64,000 nt of DNA, taken from assembly GCA_028751875.1 (NCBI GenBank), contig CM054135.1:12010359-12074358 (forward strand), written 5' to 3'. Under the pieces are notes generated by a model. It searched no databases and had not been told where the DNA came from. It saw only the letters and a program-made list of their open reading frames with translations. This document shows, piece by piece, positions 47,713 to 60,200 of this stretch. The first letter of the stretch is position 1; every line of letters begins with the position of its first letter. Made by a program: the position numbers and the translations under genes. This stretch comes from Rapana venosa. Its lineage: Eukaryota > Mollusca > Gastropoda > Neogastropoda > Muricidae.

Positions 47713-47827
47713 CTATGCGGAAGACGTGGAAGCCTCTTTGCCGGAGGAGAAAGCAACGCTCTGTCCAGACTTGGCGTCTGGGTTCTCTGCCCTGGCAGTC
47801 AGGTTCAAAGGTCGCAGAGTTTCTGTC
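47713..47827 (-). CDS. E75: E75 terminal exon with PLNLT motif
   Basis: 115 nt: one base completing Arg, then TETLRPLNLTARAENPDAKS, ending STSSA and TAG (47715-47713). PLNLT matches the place and form of the PLNLS motif near the end of insect E75 and fits the CtBP-binding consensus PxxLS/T. Acceptor TCTGTCAGCAG, with a CAGCAG double site. The exact phase fit with the previous exon (AG/G) makes this the true C-terminus and not chance. Confidence 0.88.
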
Positions 47828-50800
47828 CTGCTGACAGAGAGGACAGGATTGGTGAGAAAGCTCTGTTCCTGTTACTGGTCACAGCTGATGAAAGAGACGA
47901 TATTGTTAAAATGATACAATAAAAACAGACATGTCACAGCTGATGAAAGAGACGATATTGTTAAAATGATACAATAAAAACAGACATGTCACAGCTGATG
48001 AAAGAGACGATATTGTTAAATGATACAATAAAAACAGACATGTCACAGCTGATGAAAGAGACGATATTGTTATAATGATAAATAAAAACAGACATGTCAC
48101 AGCTGATGAAAGAGATAGTATGTTAAATTGATACAATAAAAACAGACATGTCACAGCTGATGAAAGAGACGATATTGTTATAATGATAAGATAAAAACAG
48201 ACATGTCACAGCTGATGAAAGAGACGATATTGTTAAAATGATAAAATAAAAACGGACATGTCTGGCTGGCTCAGCGGGTAAACACCTTTGGTCCTAAATC
48301 CTTGGGCTAAGGGTTTGATTCTCAGCATTCAGGTTGGAAGAGGCTTTGGCACCAGCTATTGTGCATGCTGTTTTTTTTTGTTTCTTCTGCTTTGGACAAG
48401 ACGATAAACTAAAGTTCCATGCGAGGAGACATATCCTAACAATCTTGCACATGCGTAACGTTCCATCTCCCTTTTGACAGAGGCACAAGCTGTCACATGC
48501 CTACTGATAGATGACAAATCAAAACACTTACACCAAGGCATCATCCCTCAGGTTAGAGAAATGCCATCATATTGAACAGGAGAAAAACTGTCACATATAT
48601 ATAATTATGCAAGAATCTCACAAACGACAAATGTCAAAATTTTACTGAGGAGCAAAGTAGTTCCTTTCCAACAGCTCAGGGTAAGTGACCATGACCCTAT
48701 CACTGCCAGGACAAACCCCATGATGCTAACAATACACAGGGACAAACAATGGGCCAACAGTCGACCAAACTTGAGGTCAGCTTGTCATTTCTATTCTTCA
48801 CTTTAAAAAAACCAAAACGAAATGGATCAAATGAAATGAAGAAAGAGAAAGTTGTTGACATTTTATTCTCGCCCACATTGCTCCTTGGTTATTCCGCTAT
48901 CACTGAAGATAAAAGCTTGGAGTTCACACCAGGTGACACTTACAAAAATCTTTTTGTCACACCCTGCAACTCTCCTTGGATTCAAGCGGTTAGTTCATCC
49001 CCCGATGATGGGGAAACGATCGCATACGCTAAAACCTCACCGCTGGTGAACCCTGGAGCTCTAGCCAGGGGAACAGACAAAAACTGTTTGCCGTAATTTT
49101 TCTTTCATTCAACAGGTTACACACACGCATGTACACAACCGTACGCACGCTAGCCCCATTCCCTCACCTTTCCTCCATGCTGGAGACAGAGGCGGCCGCG
49201 GCCATCACGGCAGCGCCCACAGACTCTGGCACCACGGAGCCTTTGGAGATGGAGGTGAGGGGGCAGGAGGCGGGGGAGGAGGCCATGGAGGAGGCAGCCA
49301 GCAGGTGGGCGAACTGCTGCTGGAGGCTGCTCAGGTGCTGCGGGGTGACCACAGGCGGCCGCAGGCTCTGCAGGGCCAGGTGCGAGGCCAGCATGGAATG
49401 GTACACGGCCGGGTGCAGCCCCGGGGGAATCAGCGCCCCGGGGGGCAGGGAGGGTGGGGAGGTGCTGGGCATCAGGGTGGGGCTGCCCATGGGGCAGGTT
49501 TTTCCGGAGGAAGCGGGGAGAGGTTCTGGGGGCTTGCTGTCCTGGATGGAGGAGGGGCTGTCCACCGCTGCTGCTGCTGCTGCCGAGCCAACAACAACAC
49601 AGAGAACAGGCATTGAGGGAAGAGAAACAGGGATGGAAATGGTTGACAAATAATATAACAACAGGCATTGAGGGAAGAGAAACAGGGATGGAAATGGTTG
49701 ACAAATAATATAAACCAACATACAGACAAACAAAAAGCAACCAAGAGCAAACCGTTTGTCAAAAATGGCCGAAACTGCCGCGATATGCTTTAGTATCATA
49801 ATAATACAGAAACACAAACCTTAAGACTTTTTCACCCAGGAGTTTACTTATCTTACAACAAATGGTATCTACATAACATCTTGAACGCAAGAAAATATTC
49901 CCTTCATTCAAAACATCCACACTCAACTCTTAACTCAACAAACCTTACATCTAATACTTCTCGTTCCTCAGCTACAGATCAGATCCTAGGTTTCGTCCTA
50001 TGAGGAGATATTTCCATATGCGACTGTCCCCCCCCCCCACAATTTTGTAGCCGCATTCCAACTTCAAAGAATAAACCTTAGAATCAATGGTTTTTCTTGT
50101 CACACAGGACTAAACATGGAAGAAGATTTCCAAAGACCAAACATAAACATCCAGCACACACCAGGCACCACCTGAATCATACGACTTACAGGGAGAGGGG
50201 GAGGTGGGGGCCCCACTGCTGGCAGAGGCTTTGTGCAGGTTCTCCGAGCTGTCGAACTTTCGCATCAGCTTCTCCTTGAGGTTGAAGACGGCCGCCGCGT
50301 GGAACTGCTCCTTCATGTGGAGTTCTGGGGGCGCGGCGCCATCAGAGGGGCCGAGGGCCGAGGAAGAGCGCGAGCCTTCTCTGACCACAGCGCCGTGAGG
50401 CGGGGAGGAGCGACAAGGGAACACACTCTGCGAGAGCGACTGAGCGGAGGCGATGGCACCAGGATGCTGGGGGGAGGCGACGCTGGTCATCTGTGTGGGG
50501 GAGTTGAGGTAGGCCAGCAGGTTGGGATGCGCGTCTCTGGCTGAGCGCTTGGCCCTGGAAGACTCGCAGGAGGAGCCGTCGCTGCTGCTGCTGCCTGACC
50601 TGGGCGAGGCTCCGGGCGAGGTCTTGAAGGACCCCGCCTCCTTCTCTTCCTTGACGTCCACCTCGATGTCCTCCTCCTCCTCTTTCTTGATGTGCTCCAC
50701 CATCATCGCCTCCCCTTGCTCCTGGTCGCTGCTCATCCCCTCCTCGCCGTTGGAGGCGGCCTTGCGGAACTTGTCGAACTTCTTGTGGCCGAAGGTCTCG

Positions 50801-53800
50801 CCCTGACCCTCTGAGTCCTGCTGCCTCTGCGGGGAGGACCTGAGCGAGCTGCTCTGAGCACTGGCCCCGCCGGGCAGCCGCACCTCCCTGATGGCGTCCA
50901 TCCCCACGTCCCGGCTGGTGACCGTGGCCGAGGCTGAGGCGGGCACGTCCTCGTCCACTTTGGTCAGCGGCGGGAGCATGACCTCGGAGCGCGTGGCGGC
51001 CACGCAGTCCTCCCCGCCCAGGGGCAGCCTGGCCAGGCCGGGGGAGGCGGGGCCCAGGCCGGGGGGCAGGACGGCGGCGCCACCGCGGCGCTGCAGCAGG
51101 GGGGGGCTGAGGGGGCCCGGCATCAGGGCCATGCCGTACAGGCCGCACGAGTCCGCTATCATGTGCTGCACACCACAGAGCAACAGCATGCAGCGTTCAA
51201 GGAACAGCACACATCACAGAGCAACAGCACGCAGCGTTCAAGGAACAGCACACATCACAGAGCAACAGCACACATCACAGAGCAACAGCACACATCACAG
51301 AGCAACAGCACACATCACAGAGCAGCAGCACACATCACAGAGCAGCAGCACACATCACAGAGCAGCAGCACGCAGCGTTCAAGGAACAGCACACATCACA
51401 GAGCAACAGCACACAGCGTTCAAGGAACAGCACACAGCGTTCTTGCACTCTTTGACATGTCAACATTTCTTACCTTCACAGGATCATCTTTTTTTTCTTT
51501 TTTTTTTTTTTTAAATCTCAAAAGTGAAATAATGATGATAAGAATGATGATAATGACAATAATAACAGTGTAATAATAACATAATAATAATAATAATAAT
51601 AATGAATAAGATGATGATGATGATGATAACAAAAACAACATTATCATGATAAATGCATTTTCATTTTCCGACGATGGATCAGAAAAAGACATAGCTAGAA
51701 GCACCACAGCCAATCAGAACAGTTTCTCTTCATTGTCAGGTCTACTACAACATTCAGTGTTTAAACAGACTTTTTTTTATTTATTTAAAAACAGCGATAT
51801 TCCATATGCTCTCCTTTCATTTTCTTCACACTGAAGTTGATGTATGTACACTAATTATGAAAATATTCCACTTTTAAATATTTATAATCCAACTGACCAC
51901 CAAAGATATCAGGGCAGTCACCATGTTAAGTCAACCCCAACCACATGAATAGCAAACTTTTAAACACAGTCTACGGTGTTGTTTCTTAACCAAAGCTCAT
52001 ACTACCAACTTGTGTCCAGGATTTCAGCCCTTCTGATTCATTTATCATCCCAAAATTGCAATTCAACAACAAAAATATTTTAAAAATTACACTTTGATGA
52101 TAAATGCATGGAAAGGCCACACACAATCATGACAGAGTGGCCAAACTCTGCCTAATGTAGTGCTTAAGGCATCCAAAGTACTGTGTATTGGCAGAATAAA
52201 TCAACAGTACAGAACTTATACATTTCTAAAACAAACAACAACAAAAATGAAAAGAAGAAATTTACACTTGAGAGAAGGAAAGACAACAGGCTGGGAAGAC
52301 AGAGAACAACGGTCACACAGAAAAGCCAGGAAGAAAAGACAGGCCGAAACAAAAGAAAGGAAAGGAACATCCAGAGGAAATAATCATCTACAAGACATGA
52401 TTCACCAGGCAGACACACAATTCATACTGAGAAGAACACCCCCCCAAAACAAATCCATGTAACAGATGAATGCGTGAGATTACCATAAACCAATCTGTTC
52501 ATTTCTTAACTGTGCAAGATTACCACAAATCCAGCGGTAAATTTCTCAACTGTACTATTGAAGTATGATCCACTGCTGTCAGTTGTGGATCTTAATGAAT
52601 ACTTTCATGATGATGATTACATCTTATGGTCTCCCTTTCCCTTCCATCACATAAAAAAAATAATTTCTTAAAATTTCACACCTTAAAAAGTGACATGTTC
52701 TCACTTAAGGCTGTGCGAACTTCCCACATGATTTTCGATGAACCTCTCTCCTCTTTAATCTAAAGTCTGCACTTTCAAGATTCGTTACATAAACTCCAAG
52801 ACTTAAAACGTCAGTGAACACGTACACTGACATACCCATTTACTCTTTCACATTATAAGCAGTCAGGCTTAAGCAGACAGGCTTGATTTTGCTTGGTAGT
52901 GTTCTCCTCTCCATCCTCTTCACTGTCTGCATGCCAAAGTCAGATGCACTGGGCCTGACCTGTCAGGCTCTTAGGACAGTGCAACACATTTTTGCTCAAA
53001 TGACGGACAATAATAGTTACTGTTTGAGCATTCAAAAAAGAAAGAAGAAGAAGAAGAAGAAGAAGAAGAAGAAAAAGAAAAAGAAGAAAAAGAAGAAGAA
53101 AGTAAAAGTCAAAGACACTTTCAACACAACAGTCTCCACCCTTCTTCAACCCACCTTGAGGCTGGAGGCCAGGTAGCGCTTGTCCTGGGCGCTGTGTCGC
53201 AGCCCGTCAGGGGAGGCCACCAGGTAGGAGGGGTGGCGGTCCACCAGGAGGGAGTGTTTCTTGGCGTGCAGGCCACACGCCGCGCCCACACTGCCCCGCC
53301 GCTGCTGCTGCTGCTGCTGCTGCTCCGAAGGCAGGTAATGGCGGGGGACCTCCGAGGACTGGTGCTCGGCCAACATCTTGTGATGCATGGCCAGGCGGCG
53401 CCGCGAGGCGTGGCCCTCGCTGTTGAGGTGGAGGCTGTAGCAGCGCCGCCGCTGCTGCTGCTGCTGGTACTCCTCCGTGCTGAAGGAACTCGTCCTGGGC
53501 CGCGGAGAGGAGGGCGAGGACCCGTACACCTGCGCCATCAGGGCCTCCGCGTGCTGCACCGGAGAGGCTCGCGTGGCCGCGGCCACCACCGGCTGTTCGC
53601 CACCACCGGAGACGGTCATGAAGCTCCCCACACCCCCGTACTCTTCCGGGATGGGGCTGGAGGCGGCGCTGGAGGAGATGGAGGGCGCGACGCTGTCTCC
53701 GCGGATGGCGGTCCTTTTCTCCAGCGTGTCACTCAGCCTGTTCACCACTTTGTTGATGTAGTCGCGGTCCAGCGTGTAGCGGCGCCGGTTGCCCTCCTCG

Positions 53801-54227
53801 ATGGTGTGCAGGCGTGGCCGGGTCAGCGTCTCGCGGTCCAGCGTGTTGCAGCGGCGCCGCGGCTGGTCCGCCACCAGACCGTAGAACCCGCTCATTTCTT
53901 CCCGGTAGAACGTCCCGTACGGCGTCCGCAACACTACCTGAAAATTAAAAAAAAATAATTAAAAAAATATAATGGAATTTTTCAACACATGACCCCTTTC
54001 CAACTGGAACATTTTCGGAGCAAACTCAACCTGACCAGTCAGTGTATCTATGGGGATTCTCAAAGCTGAGATTCTCAGGTTTAGCACGTTCCTGTCAGAT
54101 ACTGACCCTGTGCACACCAGTGTCCCTAATCACAGCAAGGTTCACTATGGCGGTTGTGCAGTGGCACACAATCCACTCACACACTTCACTGTACAATCAC
54201 ACATGTACAATTCATTCCCAAATCAAA

Positions 54228-54287
<60 letters not shown>

Positions 54288-57200
54288 ATTTCTTATTATT
54301 TCTTTACATATTTAAAGCGGGGACGGGATAGCTCAGTGGTCGGAGCACTCGCTTTCCCCCAGCCAAGTTAAGCAGCGTCGAGCGTGGTTACCAGTTGGAT
54401 GGGTGACTGTTTGCGCGCCTTGGCTTCAGTACAGTTCACCCAGCTGTAAATGGGTACCTGCCCTCTTTAGGGTCAGGGAAGGTAAAGCAGCGAGGGAGAG
54501 GAGATGGGCGCTGCCCTCAATATGCTGGCCCTAGAGAAGTGAGGTCTCTGACGCCTCGCTCCCCTACGACCTTATAGGTTATGGGACTCCTTTACCTCCT
54601 TTTACCTTTATTTAAAGTGTAGAAAAACAAACTAAAAAAAAAGTGCCATTCTCCCAGAAAATAAATATTCTTTCATCACATATCAGAAGCTATACTCTCT
54701 CCCCCCCCCCTCCCGCCCCCCCCAAACTCTCTCTCTCTCTCAGGGAGCACATGGGTGGTTATTCATCATCTTTGAAATAAAAGGCTTTGCTTTGTTTTGT
54801 TCCGATTCTCTCTCCGCCCCCCCCCCCCCCCCCCCCCCCCCCCCAACAATGTCTTGATCTCTGTATAACCCTATCCTATATTTCAGAATCTTCACAGCAC
54901 TGACTGAAACACTACAGAAAAAGCCATTCTTTATCATCCCCCCAAAAAACAAAAAGTCTGACTAGCCAACAGCACAGTGTATGTTAAGAGTTCCTACAGC
55001 GCCATCACCAACAATCAGCTCTTCAGGGAGTTAGTTCATCACACAAGGACAGACACATGCATCCTCTTCTTCTTCTTCTTTTTTGTCGAACGCTCATACA
55101 GCAACTAGTGTTGTCTGTTATATGAGCGAAAATGCGTCACGCTGCCGTTAAGCGCCTGACAAGTCAGGCCCAGCGCATCCGACTTTGGCACAAGAGAGAA
55201 TAGTTACCTTTTAAGTCTTTCTGGAAAAAAAGGCAGGAGAATGGACCAAGAAGGCAGAAAATAGACAAGAAGGAGGTGACAGGAAGAAAAGGAACAAGGT
55301 AGAAGCAAAGAGAGTGATAGAAAAGAGGAAATTTCTAGCACAGAATTTCCAGAATGTGGGGATGCTATTTATACTGATAGGCCCCCAGGCATCCCCTCGA
55401 GGGATGCATCCTGTGGTGCCCTCTCTCTCTCACTGACCGACTCACTGACCGACTCACTGACTGACTCACTGACCGACTCACTGACTGACTCACTGACTGA
55501 CTCACTGACTGACTCACTGACTGACCTGCTGGTGTGCCGCGGCTTCCAGAGGGATTCTCTGCGGCCTGACAGACAGACCCCCGCTCTCCAGGGAGCACGT
55601 GTCGCTGAAGGACCCTGACGTGATGGTCATGTTCGACACCTCCGAGTTGGTGGGGGAAGACCGCCCCGACCTGCACACCACAAAACCATAACAACAAATA
55701 ATAATAATAATAATATCATAATGATGATGATGATGATAAGTATAATAATTAGAAGAAGAAGAGGATGAAGATGATGAAGAAGAAGAAGAAGATGATGAAG
55801 AAGAAGATGATGATGATGATGATGATGATGATGATAAATAATAAAAATAAATGATGATGATGATGATGATGATGACGACAACAACAATGTATGGAATTTA
55901 TATAGTGCTGAATCTCGTAAAGCAAAGAAATCATTGTTCCTTCAATTTGCTTCATACATGATGAAAAATAATGCTGCTTTTGCACAGTGTGTCTGAAAAT
56001 AAGACTTTGAAATAATTTTTTTTTAAACCCAAAACAAGAAATTCAAAACGTACATGTGTATGACAATAAGGAAGTAAAGCTAAGGCCACTGACTGATGCA
56101 CCAAGTGACACACAAGCAGGAAAAACCCACAACAAAATAAAATAAGAAAAAAGGAAGAGAATGAGAAGAACACAATGATCTTACAACACAATATGATTTC
56201 TTGTCTCTTTGCTGTCGATGTTAATATTATGTTGTTCTTTCTGCTGTATAGCATACACAATAAACATAGTGATATCTCTAGCAATTTTACAACTACCCCT
56301 TTGTAACAGAGTAGTAAGACTGGTTTAGAGGTTGGATGTTTCTTTCTGCACATGCTCAGACAAACATTTCCTTCTTAATGTGGTATATAGCAGACAAATT
56401 ATCAATGCACACAATTCATCTTCCAATCAGTCACAACATGGACGTTTAAAAAAACCCCAAACTTTCCAATAACACTGATGGACACTTTATTCATGTATAC
56501 CAAAATGAAATTGAATATGTCACTGGAAACTGAAGACAGCTTGAAAATCACTGAACACTAACTCAAAGCAAACATTCTCACACAAAAAAAACCCAGCTGT
56601 AGGTGTTGACAAAGAAGACAGAGAGAAAGAAGAAGGGAAACTGCTGAACTCACACAGCACTGGCGGAATCTTGAAAGTCCATCTCTGATTCTTCAGTGCT
56701 GTGACGCTCTCGTCTGTCTGGCCGACACGACTGCCCTGGAAAGGAAATAGAGCCGTTAAATACTGAATTTTCTGTCCCTAATATCAACCGTACAGCACGA
56801 GTTGAGCTTTTGAATACTGATTTATCTGTCCCTGAAAAGCCATATAACTTTTTTGTTTTCATTCCTCGGTAAGAGCTCAGAAGTTCACCAATGGTGAGAT
56901 TTTGCCTTTGCAACTGTTTTTGCCCACCATGAAGACAGCCACACCCTGACTTTGAGGATGTACAGAATAAATCGAGTCTTTCAATGCTGAGATATTTGAT
57001 CATACAGCATTACTGATGTGTTCCTGAATATCAGCAGTTTTTACCTTATGTACTCAGTGTCATATTTGGCAGTGTGATTTAGCATGGTAAGTTTTAAAGT
57101 TGTTTCTAAGAAACACAAATACTCTCTCTCTCTCGCAAGAACTCTTTTTCTTTCAAAGGCAGAATGATAAAGTATGTAAATGCCTATCTGTAACCTTTCG

Positions 57201-60200
57201 AAATAAAAGATACTCATCATCACCATAATCATCATTAAACTGACTAGTGTACACACAAGGCCCTATCATTTTAATCATACCACTTTGAAAACATTCCATT
57301 CTCTACATGATGTATTCACATTTCAATCACTTCAATTTTGTTTTGAAAACAGATGTGGTTCTTCCCCTTTACACTCATGCTGATTAATCTAAGTCTCTAC
57401 AGTCTGGTTCTTCACATCGCTCATCACTTACGGTATTACACATCTTTCCAGCATTCTGCTTACAACTGCAGTAACTTCACCATTCATTTACAAGACAATC
57501 TTTTCCAGCATTCTGCTTACAACTGCAGTAACTTCACCATTCATTTACAAGACAATCTTTTCCAGCATTCTGCTTACAACTGCAGCAACTTCACCATTCA
57601 TTTACAAGACAATCTTTTCCAGCATTCTGCTTACAACTGCAGTAACTTAACGGTTGATTTACAAGACAATCTTTTCCAGCATTCTGCTTACAACTGCAGT
57701 AACTTAACGGTTGATTTACAAGACAATCTTTTCCAGCATTCTGCTTACAACTGCAGTAACTTCACCATTCATTTACAAGACAATCTTTTCCAGCATTCTG
57801 CTTACAAGTGCAGCAACTTCACCATTCATTTACAAGACAATCTTTTCCAGCATTCTGCTTACAACTGCAGTAACTTAACGGTTGATTTACAAGACAATCT
57901 CTGCACCATGATGCCCCGTTTTCTGAATCTGTCATTCTCACCGATGGATTTTTCGGAGTGGAGGGTGTTGAGGGTGCGGAGGTCGGTAGTTTTCATCAGA
58001 AGTTTGGCAAAGAGAGTGGAGTCTTCCTTGTGGTTGACGCTGATGATGTTCTGCAGGGAATGCGTCAGTCTGTTCTGGATGCGTTCCACCTGCTCCATGT
58101 TCCGCAGGCCTGGCCGGTCTGTAGGGAACACAGACAAGGAGGTGTGAAGAACAGACAGGCCGCCATTGTCTGTGTGGGGGGTGAGAGTGCATGCTCAGCT
58201 CAACTGGACTAAGACTACAGTTAAAAAACCAAAATGAAACACACAAAAAAACAAGAATAATAAAACTCATCTGATAATTCATAGAAAGAAATAGCATGCT
58301 ACCATTTGCAGAGATATATGCCTCTTCATCAGCAAATGAGACTTCAGACGAGGCTATAAACCGAACGCACACAGAACATCTTGCACACATGTTAAAACCC
58401 GTTCCGCTTTTCCGAAGAGTAGGCCATTGTGTGCCGGTGGGAACGGATGACAAAATTTACAAAACCGCATACACATGGGGACTAGATGGGGGGGGAAAAA
58501 AAGCACATGAGTGCTTATTCCATTATCCTCGAAATCAAAGAATAAAAAAAAATATAAAAAAAAGAGAGACAAGTTTCAGCCTATAAAATCCTGGTATTAA
58601 CAGTACAAAAGACGACAGACAATAAACTAAAATACGATAAACTAAAACAAAGCTGGCCGGCAACCTACCAGGGGACAGCAGCACGATGGCGGAGAAGAGA
58701 GCCAGCTCATCGTCCCGAAGACACAGTTTGTTGAAGCGCTCGGCAAAATCAAACATGGAGTCCAGGAGAAAGCCCGCCCCAGTGGTCATCTGAAAGCACA
58801 CCGGACATCATCACCTCACACATCAGACAGTCCAGGAAAATGGCCTAAAAAACCCAATAATGTTGTCCATCAGACATAAAACTGAAAATGATATCAGAAA
58901 TCATGTCACACGTCTGATTAGTAAATACATGTGACCATAACAGACTCAAACAACATTTTCACAGATGGCTTGAAACTCTACATACACTGACTGACTGACT
59001 GACACATACACACACGCTTTTCAAGACTAAATCAGTGACTTGAAAAACAACAACTTAATTGTATACTTAACCACTTCAACTTAAAATACAAACGGAACAA
59101 CACCCACAACAGAAATGAAAACTTGAAAAAAAAAATCTTTGTTCAAACTTAAGCTATGCAGGCAGTCACCTTGAGACAGACAGACATGCAGAGACAGACA
59201 TAGAGACAGGGAACAAACAGCAAAAGCTAGGTGCCATAACTCACAGTGGAAGGGTGTCGTTGGAAAAGCTTTCCCCCAGTGAACATCATGGTGTTGGACT
59301 CGGGGTCAAATAAACACGCCAGCCGCACCAGCAACACTTCAAACGTTCCAGCCTGTAAACACCAACGTTCATCTAAACGTTTTTTTCTAATGACAACACA
59401 CACAAGAAATCTGTCAGGTCACCATCCCCAAAAATATCGTAAGTGAAATGAGTAAGTTTTTCAGCTTTTATTTAAAAGTACAGTATAAGAAAACAGTTGA
59501 ACTTTTTATTTATGTTTTAACAAGAAATTGAAAAGTAACTTCAATAAATCTCTACATTAAAGCCAAACCAGGTTACCTCCTTCACTGGCTGCACTGTAGA
59601 TAACTGGGTCTGGCTGTAATGTAGCGAAAAGTGTATAACTGTAATACCACTACTGCTATGTGCACACCCTTACACAAAAGGATGTTCAAAAGAACAATAC
59701 AACGATGCACCAAACTGATCTCTGCCTTATCATAAGAATTCTAAACTCATTCAGGATTTTTTTCCCCTCTAAAAAGATCAGTTGATAACTTCTAAATGCT
59801 AGGAAACACACCACACATAGACAGTCTGACATCAGGAAAAATGCTCGATCACACACATGAACACCAAAACAAGCCAACAATACCTTCGCTGACAGACTTT
59901 CTTCAGTACTTAAACCACAAAACAAAGCAGACCCCCCCCCCCCCCCCCCAAAAAAAAAAAAAAAGCAACAACCAAAAAACTAAACAAACCCAACAACAAA
60001 ACAAAACAATCAAAGAAAACAAAAAACCTCCTGCTATATATCTATAAACTCTAACACACATTAGAACTCTCTGCATTGACATCCTCTAAGCTCATATATG
60101 TAAGAAACTGAACTATGTGTGCACAATATCCCCCCCAAAAAAAACAACAACTACAACAAAACACCCAAACAAAACCAAACACTCCCACAAAAAAACTACC

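Noticed and set aside
47885..48257. Hammerhead ribozyme suspicion (CTGATGAAAGAGACGA)
   Set aside because: There is no GAAAC core or cleavage-site stem. The acceptor-like reading on the other strand explains more.
49150..49740. Alternative minus-strand frames over the E75 exon
   Set aside because: They are shifted shadows. Only the frame ending VSSMEER agrees in phase with both neighbouring exons.
50342..51148. 268-codon frame rich in Arg, Gly and Pro
   Set aside because: A shadow of the E75 exon in another frame, without homology.
53194..53958. 254-codon plus-strand frame
   Set aside because: Antisense shadow of a GC-rich E75 exon.
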